This document shows positions 22,300-32,912 of a stretch of 64,000 nucleotides of DNA, one piece after another. Source of the stretch: Thereva unica (lineage: Eukaryota; Arthropoda; Insecta; Diptera; Therevidae). Below the pieces are notes generated by a model. It was not told where the DNA came from, did not search any database, and saw nothing but the letters and a program-made list of their open reading frames with translations. Made by a program: the position numbers and the translations under genes. The stretch lies in contig OX465281.1 in the NCBI GenBank assembly GCA_949987705.1, positions 194,729,112 to 194,793,111 of the forward strand. Direction: 5' to 3'. Numbering within the stretch: position 1 is the first letter of the stretch; each line of letters starts with the position of its first letter.

Positions 22300-24880
22300 T
22301 ATTTTTTTAATTTTTTTGTGTTTTTTAAATCAAAAAAGATATTTATTTTGAAATTAAAAACTTAAGATCCATAAAAAAATTTCTTATTTATTTTTCCTAT
22401 TTTTTAAAGCAAATTTCCACGGTTGTTTGTATAGGGGTTGTTTTTGTAGGGGTTGTTTTCAAAAGGGTTGCAACTAGTAATTCATGATGCAATGATAATT
22501 TCTATCTAACGCTTGAATCTACAATTCTACAATGGTTTCGAATAGGGGTAGTTTACACCCCTAAAAAATAAAAACCAACTCTCGGCTCATTGACAACTTT
22601 GAAATACATATAGAGTAAGCAGAACTCAAATCCAAATCTTGGTGCAAATTGGTGCTGTTTGGCGGGATTTCCAGGTTTGGCCGTTTTTTTGGTGCATTGA
22701 CTGGACTATTTGAAATGTCAGAGGAATATATTTCAATAAGTACAATAAAACCATAAATTTGTAACGGTCAGTTTTGCCTAAATATCTACTTGACTAAAAA
22801 TTACTGTGGGGAAGAAAATCGAGTAGTTGGTTGGGAACAAAAAGTAGGCGGGGAGAAATGGAAAAAATAAAAAAATAGGAGTTCGAACTTTGACGTATGA
22901 AAAAATGGACTGAACAATATTTTTGGTCCGGGGAAAAAGTTGATGTTCGGGAAAATTAAAAAGAAAATAAAACAGGAAAAAAATCCGTTAGGAACACCTA
23001 AGACTGGCTGAAGAAAAAACCGTCATTATTCAGTTCATTTGAACAAAAATACCAGTTCGTGTCGAATTATCAGCAAGCCGGACTATTTTGGTGACTATTT
23101 TGGTGCTGTGTATTCTAGTCGAAAATACAAGAAGGATTTAGGCCCAACCAAAACATTAACAAATAGAAAAGTAGTGTGAAGAGGTACCGAAGGGGATACC
23201 AGCAATACAAAAATTGCTTTAGTTTATGGAGCCGGATATGCAGGTTTCGGTGATTTATGTAGCTGGAATTTTTAACAGGAAAAGTGCGGATTGGTGTTAA
23301 TCTGTACCAACTGTTTTATTTATTTAAGGGGAAGGACCCGGTGTTTCTAATTCTTCGTTTATCTGTCACCCAAAATTTCAGAAAACACGGGAAAAACGGG
23401 TAGAGAAATGGTTTAAGATCAGAAGACCGAGGGGGATGGAGACCAGACAGAAGCTTATCCAAAGTCACTCGAAAATGTTTTAAATAGAACAATTAGCTGA
23501 TGAAAATTAGATGATACTTATCACACTAGTATAAATACGGAACTTCAGGTAATTAAGCAACACCTATAGTGCATCCACAACAGCTGGATCATAGATAATA
23601 AAACAAACCAAACATACACAAAATAAAATAATCAAAACTTCTCTTTTTGCTTTAATTATTATTGAAAAAAAATATTCATTACTAAAATAATAATTTTAAA
23701 TAGTAGTTAGTATTACATTTATAATATTTATAATATTCTGGATAATTATTTGTGAATTCGTGTTGCTCCTTGTCGGATCTATTTTCTTCTTTGTTGGTTC
23801 CGAAGTGATTCTATTGATTGTAATCACATATGTACAAAACGAGGAGTATTGGCCAATGCTGTGAGTTTTCTTTTTATCTTGAGCTCATATCTATGTAACT
23901 ATAATAATGAAACCTTAATATTGTTGACTTTGCTCATTTAATTTTAATAGTGGACAAGGAGTTATAAATTATTGTCGTGGTTGATGGTGATTCTTTGTAA
24001 TTGTTGTTCTGATGATTAAATGTTTATAATTAATAGAATGACCATGCGTTAAATTTGTTTCTGGTGGAATGGTTGAGGGAGGGGGTCATTCCTTTTCAGG
24101 GTGATGCGGTTCAGGCGATGCCGGGAGGATGATGGGCGGAATTCAAGGTTGCACAGACACAGGTAAGTGGTGAACCAACCGCGGTAAGCCCCGGCCACAC
24201 ACCCCACGACCCCTCCGGCGAGCTAGATAACTCCGTGTGGCCGGCGTAGGAGTTCCGGATTTTCTTTTCATTTCTTATGTATGGTGTTGGCTCCTTGGCC
24301 ATGCTCTTCCGGGCTTGTGGCTAAGGGGGTAACACCTCGCATAAGTGGCGCCCACTATTTATATCGCGCCATTATGCTGTTACAAATTATAATTGTATCT
24401 AGGTGGGAAGGGTGTCTGCTTTCAATTTGCATTTTCAATGCTTTTAACAACACCGATTTATCCGTTTTGCAAATTCTACCATCCAGATGACATAAAGATA
24501 AAGGCAATGGAGTTAACGGGAACGATATCACTTTTTCAATATTAATTTTCTCGTCAAGGGCAATAGCACGAAGTCGTCCAAAAAGGTTGCGTTGAATACG
24601 TTTTCTTAAACCTTGCAATTCATTACAGATTTCTATATTTAATAAAAATTTTAAATTTCCGTTGGTATAGCTTCGCCGCTTGAGATATTAAAAAGTTTTT
24701 CCATCCATATTACTACCAATCTTTTCCATGACATCAGAAGCTGCTTCGCACTTTTTTTCATTTTACTTGATTCTAAATCTGACGCTACATCCTCGCAACT
24801 AGGATGCACGCCTAAGTAAAAATAATACTCGCCCGCAGCTGGCACGCACGAACAGTATTAAAAGGTCTTTTTCTACACTC
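22300..24880. other. No recognisable gene in 2.6 kb; short repeats only
   Basis: A block near 22531-22570 (aataggggtagtttacacccctaaa) resembles the motif of the foldback element at 59761-60587. A direct repeat of about 11 bp (gactattttggtgactattttg) lies near 23088-23110. An imperfect hairpin joins 24185-24200 and 24235-24250 (ccggccacac / gtgtggccgg). The reading frames are short and overlap one another. Confidence 0.45.
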
Positions 24881-25974
24881 AAAGGACCCCGCACAAATTA
24901 TATGGAAACGTGCTTTCGGTCAAATTGGCTGGAATTTTACTATGTTGTAGCTGACATCGTCCTGATCATTATGGGCACCAAACCCAAAAATTAGATCTTT
25001 TGGGTTTTTCAGGTACTTTAAGATTTACCTCTCTTTTGCCTCCCACGGCCCCAAAACAAGTCGTAGGAGGCTCCAAGACCCCTCAATATTTTCGTAACGG
25101 TACCTACTATTAGTAAAAAATACCAGAAAAATCCCCCCATGCCTCTAAGGGGGCCAGGGGCGGTCCGTATTGCTGCAACAGGTAAAATGCACTTATGCAC
25201 TTTATACTTTTACCTCCCACGGCCCCAAAAAAAATCGTAGGAAGCTCGGAGACCCCGGAAAATCTTCGTAATTAATCGTACAATTACACAAAAATAATAT
25301 AAAAATCCGCATTTCCCTCTAAGGGGGTCAAAAAGGGTCCTGAAAGTTTGCCCCCCTCCCATATGCACCCTATGCACGCCACTCATGTCTAAATTATAAA
25401 ACTAGTTAATTACCTTGTAATAATTCATAATCAATCAAAAAAAAAGTCATTGCACCTCACCTGGGGCTCTAATTACATCGATTTGTAAGTGCATCAAAAA
25501 ATTCTCAATTCCAAGCTTTAAAAAGTTACTGATTACATTTTCAGATCTTCCCAATTCAGTTGCAATCTGACATTGTTTAAATCCAGCTTTCTGAAAATCT
25601 AAAATTCTCTGCTTCTCTACTTCACTTAAAACTTTTCCACGTGGCATTGTTTATTGATTTTAATCAATAAATAAAAATGAAATAAAACTACTGTTACAAA
25701 TAACGCACAACTAATTTTTTGGGGTATTTTTTACTAATAGTAGGTACCGTTACGAAAATATTGAGGGGTCTTGGAGCCTCCTACGACTTGTTTTGGGGCC
25801 GTGGGAGGCAAAAGAGAGGTAAATCCTAAAAGTACCTGAAAAACCCAAAAGATCTAATTTTTGGGTTTCGTGCCCATGAACACTTTTGATCAGGACGATG
25901 TCAGCTACAACATAGTAAAATTCCAGCCAATTTGACCGAAAGCACGTTTCCATATAATTTGTGCGGGGTCCTTT
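24881..25974. mobile_element. Tc1-like foldback element, internally deleted
   Basis: The ends are AAAGGACCCCGCACAAATT and its inverted copy, with arms alike for about 250 bp (to about 25125 and from about 25712). A segment of about 130 bp (cccacggccccaaaa ... ctctaagggggt) is repeated in direct order at about 25031-25150 and 25209-25330. A transposase N-terminus remains inside. No clean TA duplication is seen. Part of the flank (actcgcccgcagct..., aaagcat...) resembles 40570-40740, where the element is absent. Confidence 0.72.
25447..25647 (-). pseudogene. Tc1/mariner transposase, N-terminal DNA-binding remnant
   Basis: The frame starts MPRGKVLSEVEKQRIL and continues through a homeodomain-like helix-turn-helix ending ELGRSENVISNFLKL, the first DNA-binding subdomain of Tc1-type transposases. 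It stops after 66 codons with no DDE catalytic part, so it encodes no active enzyme. Its position between long inverted repeats shows that the element is a deletion derivative of an autonomous Tc1 relative. Confidence 0.75.
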
Positions 25975-25999
25975 AAAACGAAAGAAAACATAATATATT

Positions 26000-26786
26000 C
26001 CTAGAATAAAGAAAGCATCCTAAGTTTCTTAAAACAGATACGTATGGTATGGTATGGCTTTTAAAAACTGTATAGAACGAACAAAACGGGCAATTATGTT
26101 GATAACCATAAAGAGTAGTATACTAGAGCTGTTCTCGTTCGATTGCGTAGGTCAAGCAGCATCGAACGTGGTTACTCCTTGGCTGGGGGACTGCTTGGTA
26201 AAATAAGCGAACAAATTTTTAGATTTTCGTGCCTGCGAGAGTGCACGCCTGTGACGGGAGGGTGCGTACTTTTGTGGCATGCCTATTTGTTCGCTATGCG
26301 TGCTATTAATAAAATTAACCACTAAATCTGTATATATGTAAATATGTAATTTCTTGCTTCTTTCTCTTCTGAAATCAGTAAAAAATGAATACTAAGCCAT
26401 TAGAGTGTGTTGCATTAAATTGAGGTCTGACTGTTATTTTCTTCAATCACAAATAAGTCAAAATTGTCATTTTGAGCCTTTAAGAAACTCTTCCACCCAC
26501 ATCATTTTTGCGACAACTTCTGCGACGTCTGACTACTTTCTCACGCTTTTTATACTATAATCGAGATAAACACCAATTTTCAACCTCTTCCAAAGCATGT
26601 CATATTTTAAAAACGTTAAGCATCTTTTGGTGATCGCGAGTGCATTTAAATTACCATGATTCTGAGTCAATAAAGAGAGTTTTTATATTCTTCTTTAAAA
26701 GGAATTCCAATTGTTATCAGGGAACGCTATGTCCTCAGATAGTTTGGGTTTTCGTTGATAACTCGAGATGGGCTCACGCTTTTTAA
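26000..26786. other. No recognisable gene
   Basis: I see no domain, repeat or RNA gene here apart from a short tatgg repeat near 26042-26058. Confidence 0.4.
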
Positions 26787-28692
26787 TAAAACAAAATTAT
26801 GTGTGCATAGTCCGGAATAAGAAAAGGGTAAAGAAAGAACAAATCTGCAAGACATGATTTTGTATATATAAAAGACTTTAGAGTTGACTATAAAAATATG
26901 TTACCTACAACTTTTTTTAAAATTCGGGGGTAATCATCGGAAAACTTTTATACTACGTGCACAACAGATTCCTAGCCAATTTTATTCAGAATAAGTCTTG
27001 TGCGCGTAGATTTTGACGTTCTCAGATAACTTTGCACCCTGAACTTGCCCCATGACGAACATGGCTTGAGACGAAGATTGCCAACATTTTAAGACGATAC
27101 TACTGATTTGATCCTAAAAAGAACAGTTGCTCCTTCCCGTTTTCGTGTTTCGCCGTTTCTGGTCATACCGCCCGCACGGCACTGGTTAACAATCCACTGT
27201 AACGCTTGTTTATAAACGATGTTAGATGTTTCACTTGTAGGTATTACAATGTTTGTGGCATTACTGAGTTGAGTCGATTTAGTTGAGTTGATATTTGCGA
27301 AATCGTCATAAATGTCGCTCATCAAAATTTCCTCGTCTATTACGAACTTTCAAACAACATCCAGCAGCTCACTGTCATCATTCTCATTAATCTCAGAACA
27401 TTTTCTATTGTGCAGAATTCTGAGTTTTCCGATTGCGCTCTCATCTTTTGCTTTAAATGACGTTTTCCAATATATCCCTAAATGAGTGATCATTTCAGAC
27501 ATGCATCAATATCATCGGCCCACATATTTGTCCAGACAGCCGGCACCATTTGCCCGGTATCTATGCCAATAAAACAGTTACTCCCCAAAATAATTGGCTT
27601 TTACATCTTAATTCTCGCGGTGTTCTGTTAATAGATACTTTATTTGCCATAGTACACTCATAGCATTCCCAGACCGCCATCTTGTAGCCTTGTAAAACTT
27701 TAGATTTTTTCCACGCCGGTTTTTAGTTTTGTTCCACGCAGTATTTTCCATATGATCTTCTTCGATCGGTATCTTAAGCATAGAATGAGCTGTACTTCCT
27801 GATGTGAGTAAAGTTGCCGAAATCTCTGCTACTGTCCTGATCTCATATTGGCCAAATAACCTTCCTTTCGAAATGTTAAAAAGCGTGGGACTTTACCTAT
27901 ATTTTTTATTATTACTGCATCTTTTCGCTAACGCCCCATATATTATATATATATACTGGCTTTAGAAAAAAGGTTTCATTCGACATAAGTATTTACTTTT
28001 TAGTGCATTTTTAAACAAAAGCATATTTTTAAGTTTTTTAAACTATATTTTTAGTTTTCTACCTTATAATTTATTATATGTCTTCGGTTATTTTGTGGTG
28101 ACCGATATTTAAAATGAGGTCACCTAGCTTACTGTACTCTACTCATCATACACTTTTATTTGGTATCCATACCGAGAGCGTTGTAAAAAAATGCAGTTCG
28201 TCATTTTGTGTTGGCTGCCATTTTGAATTTGGAATAACGCCATCCAGCTAATCGTATTCTATTTGTCATATCCTTTCATTTGAAACCCATGCCGATCGTG
28301 ATGTAAATAAAAAAGTAATCCGCCATCTGTTTTGGCCGCCATTTTGATCCGGCTCCCATTTTTAATTTGAAATGACACCAAATAGGTAATTATATTATAC
28401 TTATCATTCCCTTTCATTTGATACCCATGTCGGCGGTCAGCGAGCACAAATGCGAAATTCGGCCGCCATCTTGAAACGGCCATTTCGATTTTTTATAAAA
28501 TGGTCAGATTACATTGTCACTTGAACTGTACATGTGTGTAAAATTTGAAGCTGACCGGTTATATGGAAGTGGGTCAAAAACAATTTTAAAGATTTGTCTA
28601 CACACATACATACATCCATATATACATACAGGTAGAGCTAATATATAGTGCATATAAATAGCCTAAAACATGCCCGCCAAAATACTGAATCT
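26787..28692 (-). mobile_element. Helitron copy on the minus strand, both ends lost
   Basis: This is the inverted counterpart of 1870-4165 and lacks the MITE that interrupts the other copy. It diverges at 26787, just before the expected 3' hairpin, and at 28692, before the expected TCTG-rich 5' end. It keeps the 78-codon ORF and the repeated 'aaaatggcgg' blocks at 28190-28480. Confidence 0.8.
27089..27325 (-). CDS. Second copy of the unrecognised 78-aa Helitron ORF
   Basis: It begins MMSDIYDDFANIN and ends FRIKSVVSS, aligning without gaps to the ORF at 3617-3853. The differences are mostly replacements (for example H/C, H/R and A/G in the segment before AGGMT). No domain is recognised. The upstream stop codon is shared with the other copy. 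Confidence 0.4.
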   Translation of the reverse strand: MMSDIYDDFANINSTKSTQLSNATNIVIPTSETSNIVYKQALQWIVNQCRAGGMTRNGETRKREGATVLFRIKSVVSS

Positions 28693-29300
28693 ATCATTTT
28701 TTTACGCCATCTAAAAGTAGAGGATTCAACGAAAAAAAATCCGTCTTCAAAATTTTCAAAATCAAAAATTCGTTCGCCAACTGTTTTGATTGAAAATAGG
28801 GCCTTTTTAAATTAAGGTCATAAAAACAAAACTAAACAACCAATCGCTTTGGAAAAAATTGGGCCTTTTCAAAACATGAAAATCTACATTCTGCTCAAAT
28901 TTCATTAAAATTGGATCATTTTTGTGAAAGATAAAAATGATAAACGAAAAACTCGGCTTTTGACGTTTTTCTCCATTTTTTGAGGTTATGTCGAAAAAAG
29001 GTTTGAACCAAAGCTCTAGATCTTTTAATTATCTATAACGTTTACATTTAACGTTTTTTGATAGGAGGTCTACTTTTCTCAGAAATCGTAAAAAACACGC
29101 TTAACCCCCCAAAACCCACATTTTGGCTCCCCCGCCTCCTTTCCGGTCATCTGCTGCGGTGCTCTCAATTTTTCCTTGTTTATGTAGCATTTACCCTAAA
29201 TTTTCCCGCCTTCCATATACTGCTAAGAATTTTTTTAGTTTTTGGCTTTTCAAGAGCGTATTTGCACTGGTCTACATTACATATGAAATTAAAACAACAC
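28693..29300. other. No recognisable gene
   Basis: The stretch is AT-rich. Reading frames of 100 and 128 codons (29058-29509) run across a Helitron terminus and show no domain, so I do not accept them as genes. Confidence 0.4.
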
Positions 29301-29739
29301 AAATATTTGGAAATCACAGACAGACATTCCAATTATATTTATATAGATTACAACCAATAAATATCCTTCATAGCCTGAACGACGAAAGCCAAAAAGTGGA
29401 GGTAATTTTTAAAAGAATCAAAGTTTCAGAAGAGGTAATACTTGCAAGGCCAATAATAAATATCCACGTCTGCCATTCGAAACCTTATTGTACTATCGGA
29501 TCACAATGAAAAACTGATACGATAGTCGGAAAAAAATAGCCCTGATAGAGTACTAACTTTTTTTATCATGGCAATTGTAGACCCGAAAGAACTCTATTTA
29601 AATATCCATTGTTGTATTTAGATAAAGCTCTGTGAGGTCTACAATTGGAATGAAAGATCGATAACCATATGAACTTAGATAAAACAAAATTATATTTTGA
29701 AATCACAGACAGAAAGGCCTTTTATATTTATATAGAAGA
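29301..29739 (-). mobile_element. Two Helitron 5' termini in series (minus strand)
   Basis: A 5' end reading TCTATATAAATATAATTGG begins at about 29347, and another reading TCTTCTATATAAATATAAAAG begins at 29739, each followed by the GTCTGTCTGTGATTTC block. The second lies inside sequence of the Helitron that starts at 31063, in the target ...cta|TCTTC. No 3' ends could be paired with them. Confidence 0.6.
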
Positions 29740-30120
29740 TAGATTGGAATGATGCCACTCAGGTAATAGTATTTTACTTATCATATCCTTTCGTTTGATA
29801 CCTACATATATCGGGTGGGTTGTAAAGAAAAAGAAATCCGCCATTTTGTATTTGCCATTTTGAATTTGGAATGACACCAAATAGGTAATTGTACTGTACT
29901 TATCATCCCCTTTTATTTGATACCCATGTCGGGGGTCGGGGGGCCCAATGGAAAAATTCGGCCGCCATCTTGGAACCGCCATCTTGATTTATTTACAAAG
30001 TGGTCGGATTGCATTGTCACGCGAAATATATGTACATATAGGCAAAATTTCAAGTTGATCGGTAATATAAAAGTGGGCAATATCAATTTGCAAGATTTGT
30101 GTATATATATATACATCCAT

Positions 30121-30771
30121 CAAGGTAGCGGAACACGAGTTTGACGTGGTAAAATCATTTACCTACCTTGGGTCAATAGTAGCAGCCGACAATAGCATGG
30201 AACCAGAAATACGCGCACGACTGCTAAAAGCCAACAAAGCCTACTATAGTCTGTCAAGGCTCTTCAAATCCAAATATCTAACCATAACGTCTAAACTTTT
30301 ACTATATAAGACGATGGTCTTACCCGTTCTCACATATGCATCCGAAACGTGGGTGCTTAGCAAAAAGCACTCAAACCTCTTGGGCGTGTTTGAGAGGAAA
30401 ATACTTCGGAGGATTGTTGGCCCCGTATGTGAGGAAGGACGATTCCGGAGACTCTACAATGACGAGATCTACGAGCGCTATCGCGACATAGATGTTGTGA
30501 AGAAAATAAAGCTCGGTATGCTCCGGTGGGCAGGGCATCTAGCTCGTATGAGTGAAGATGAGCCTGCTCGTAAAGTTCTCTGCGGTAAGACCTATGGGGT
30601 GCGACAGCGAGGGAGGCCCAACCTTCGCTGGAAGGATGGCGTGGACCAGGACGCTCAGAGTTTAGGGATGCCAAACTGGATGACATCGGCTCAGAATCGG
30701 GACCGGTGGAGAGAACAGTTGCGCGAGGCCAGGACCGGATCCCGGTTGTAGAGCCGTTAAAGAAGAAGAAG
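30121..30771 (+). mobile_element. RTE-like LINE 3' fragment with 12-bp target duplication
   Basis: The duplication ATATACATCCAT occurs at 30109-30120 and 30772-30783. The insert is almost identical to the last 630 bases of the copy at 35983-37994 and ends in gttaaagaagaagaag. It is a typical 5'-truncated insertion into Helitron sequence. Confidence 0.92.
30146..30751 (+). CDS. RTE-like LINE, C-terminal part of the reverse transcriptase ORF (201 aa)
   Basis: This is the thumb and C-terminal domain only: SFTYLGSIVAADNSMEPEI, LLLYKTMVLPVLTYASETW, RRIVGPVC and the closing GRPNLRWKDGVDQDA. It is open to its natural stop and differs from the 36003-37148 copy at only a few positions. It has no catalytic YADD motif because of the 5' truncation, so it has no enzymatic capacity alone. 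Confidence 0.85.
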   Translation: MVKSFTYLGSIVAADNSMEPEIRARLLKANKAYYSLSRLFKSKYLTITSKLLLYKTMVLPVLTYASETWVLSKKHSNLLGVFERKILRRIVGPVCEEGRFRRLYNDEIYERYRDIDVVKKIKLGMLRWAGHLARMSEDEPARKVLCGKTYGVRQRGRPNLRWKDGVDQDAQSLGMPNWMTSAQNRDRWREQLREARTGSRL

Positions 30772-31479
30772 ATATACATCCATACATACAATACAGGTAC
30801 AGCTAATAATTAGTGCATATAAATAGCCTAAAACATGCCCGCCAAAATACTGAATCTTCCAGTGAAAGTCCCATCTCAATCGGATTAGCCGTTTCCGAGA
30901 TTAGCCCGAACAAACAGACAGACAGACATACAGACAGACAAAAATTTTAAAAATGCGTGATTTCGTTTTAAAGTCATGTACAAGTAAATAACCATATAAA
31001 ATTAAGAAACTCAATTATTTTGAAATCACAGACAGACACTCCAATTATATTTATATAGATAGATTATATGAAAAAAAAACCATTATGTTGTCACTAAAGT
31101 TTCAAGGTCGCTCGCGTTTTTACACAATATCAATTTTATTAATTTATTTAAACTTTATTGCAAAATTTAAATAAAATACAATAATAATTACAAAATTAAT
31201 AATTAATGAATTAGGATCGGCGATACGCTTTAAAAAACTTTAGTTTTCAGGTACGCTTGCTTCTCTTCTACTGTTGTAATGGTGTTTCGTCGGAAGTGTT
31301 CTCTAACCTCCTTTTTTAAGGGAGGGTTGCCGAGAGCTCTGGAGTTGTTCAGGGTCGTGTGAGAACAAACACATTTCAAATAAATAACATTTCTTTATTC
31401 AATTAAATATGGTTCTTATATACTAACAATTTCGGTATCTTAAATCTAAGTAACGGCTTACGATATCTGGTTACATGTG

Positions 31480-31935
31480 TACATAGTGCGGGCAAGTCTA
31501 TCTACATAGCTAACTACAGGTTATATCTAGGTGTAAGATTTTACTAGTATATTGCTGAATAATTTTCTACTCGCTAACTACGGGTCACATCTAGGTATAA
31601 GTTTTTACTAGTGTATTGCTGGGTAGTTATCTACTCACTACTATAAGCTACATGTTCGAAAGCTGGGTTCGGTGGAACTACTGGTGTACCCTACTGGGGT
31701 CTATAGGCGTAAAGCGGAATTCGGTATATAGTCGGTCGGTGTATCGGCCAAATGTTTACATAGTGTGGGAAAGTATGTCTACATAGCTAACTACGGGTTA
31801 TATCTAGGTGTAAGATTTTACTAGTATATTGCTGAGCAGTTATCTACTCGCTAACTACGGGTTACACCTAGGTATAAGAGTTTTACTAGTATATTGCTAA
31901 GCAGTCATCTACTCACTACTATAAACTACATGTAC
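31480..31935. repeat. Tandem duplication with about 270-bp period and inner 85-bp repeats
   Basis: The blocks 'ctaactac(a/g)ggttatatctaggtgtaag' and 'ttttactagtatattgctgag' occur four times. The pair at 31480-31650 recurs at 31750-31935. Confidence 0.75.
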
Positions 31936-31961
31936 CTAATGTGTGTAGGGTGTGTAGGTCT

Positions 31962-32380
31962 GACCGTGCCGGATCGTACACCTCGACACGGTCTAGGAAT
32001 CGCTGTCGGATCGTACACCTCGACAAGGCCTCGGAAACATTCCTCGGGTAGTGTGTGTGTGTGTTGTGTGTATGTCTGACCGTGCCGGATCGTACACCTC
32101 GACACGGTCTAGGAATCGCTACCTCGGCACATTGTCGGATTGTACACCTCGACAGGGCCTCGGAAACATTCCTCGGGTAGTGTGTATTGTGCGTAGTGTG
32201 TGTGTGTGTTATGTGTAGGGTGTGTATGTCTGACCGTGCCGGATCGTACACCTCGACACGGTCTAGGAATCGCTACCTCGGCACATTGTCGGGTCGTACA
32301 CCTCGACAAGACCTCGGAAACATTCCTCGGGTAGTGTGTGACCGTGCCGGATCGTACACCTCGACACGGTCTAGGACCGG
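31962..32380. repeat. Tandem array: ctgaccgtgccggatcgtac units, 3.5 copies
   Basis: Units begin at about 31962, 32077, 32231 and 32338 (partial), so the spacing varies from about 108 to 154 bp. Each unit holds two 'cggatcgtacacctcgaca' sub-blocks and a GT-rich spacer. The sub-block reads the same way each time, so these are direct repeats rather than hairpins. The array lies within the putative LTR. Confidence 0.82.
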
Positions 32381-32440
32381 AGAGGGTGACCTCTCCGGAA
32401 CGAGCCTGGTTAGAGACTGAATTTTGGCCTGTTGAAGCGG

Positions 32441-32451
32441 TTTATTTTATA
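32441..32451 (-). promoter_or_regulatory. TATA-like box in the putative LTR
   Basis: The minus strand reads tataaaataaa, followed downstream by gcttcaacaggcc. It is plausible as the core promoter of the LTR only if the LTR call is right. Confidence 0.3.
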
Positions 32452-32742
32452 CCGAAGTGAACTGTCAAAGGATAATCGCCCAGCCTGCTGGGTGAATATT
32501 TTATTTTCCTAAATCTTGCTTAAGGGAATTTCCCCGCCTACTGAGTAAATATATTTTTTTTTTATGTTCGTGGAGTGAAATTCTTTGTAACGAAACATGG
32601 TTCGTTACACTGTTTTTATTTTTTTTTTCTTTCTTGACATGTCCTGCCGAGCCTTGTGTGATGCTTTCCTCAATTCTATTTCAGGTTGATCACACAGTAG
32701 TTCATTCTGTCGGCAACAATTAATAAGAGCCCATTCAGCCCA

Positions 32743-32912
32743 ATTCAGACCAATTCTAAACTACGCTGGAATTAATTCCGATGGAATTTCCATACGTAGT
32801 AGAATTCATTGTAATTTCGAAATACAGCAGAATTTATGCTACAGATGTAAAAAAGTTCCAGCGGAGTGAATTCCAGCGGAATCAATCCAGGGCAATTTAG
32901 AATTGGCCTGAA
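32743..32912. mobile_element. Short MITE with about 38-bp inverted ends
   Basis: The left end attcagaccaattctaaac and the right end inverted (attcaggccaattctaaat) match over about 38 bp with several mismatches. It is 170 bp long, non-coding, with no clear target duplication. Confidence 0.5.

Larger units (their letters stand above)
29740..31063 (-). mobile_element. Helitron 5' half (minus strand), interrupted by an RTE fragment
   Basis: The 5' terminus TCTATCTATATAAATATAAT begins at about 31063 and is followed by the TCTGTCTGT-rich block and 'cggaaacggctaatccgat', as in the Helitron at 1644. The copy is split at 30121-30771 by a LINE and cut at 29740 by another Helitron terminus. Its 3' end is missing. 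Confidence 0.75.
31272..32609 (-). mobile_element. Probable solo LTR with internal tandem repeats
   Basis: Read on the minus strand the segment starts TGTAACGAACCATG and ends CCATTACAACA. It carries a TATA-like box (tataaaataaa, 32441-32451) and, 1 kb further, AATAAA at 31394-31399. That order is what U3-R-U5 would give. I found no matching target duplication (flanks ctac and ctgt) and no internal retroviral-type genes nearby. A long R region containing the tandem arrays would be unusual. An alternative is an unrelated non-coding repeat. Confidence 0.42.

Noticed and set aside
29058..29509. Two overlapping plus-strand frames of 100 and 128 codons
   Set aside because: They cross a Helitron terminus and overlap each other. 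No domain.
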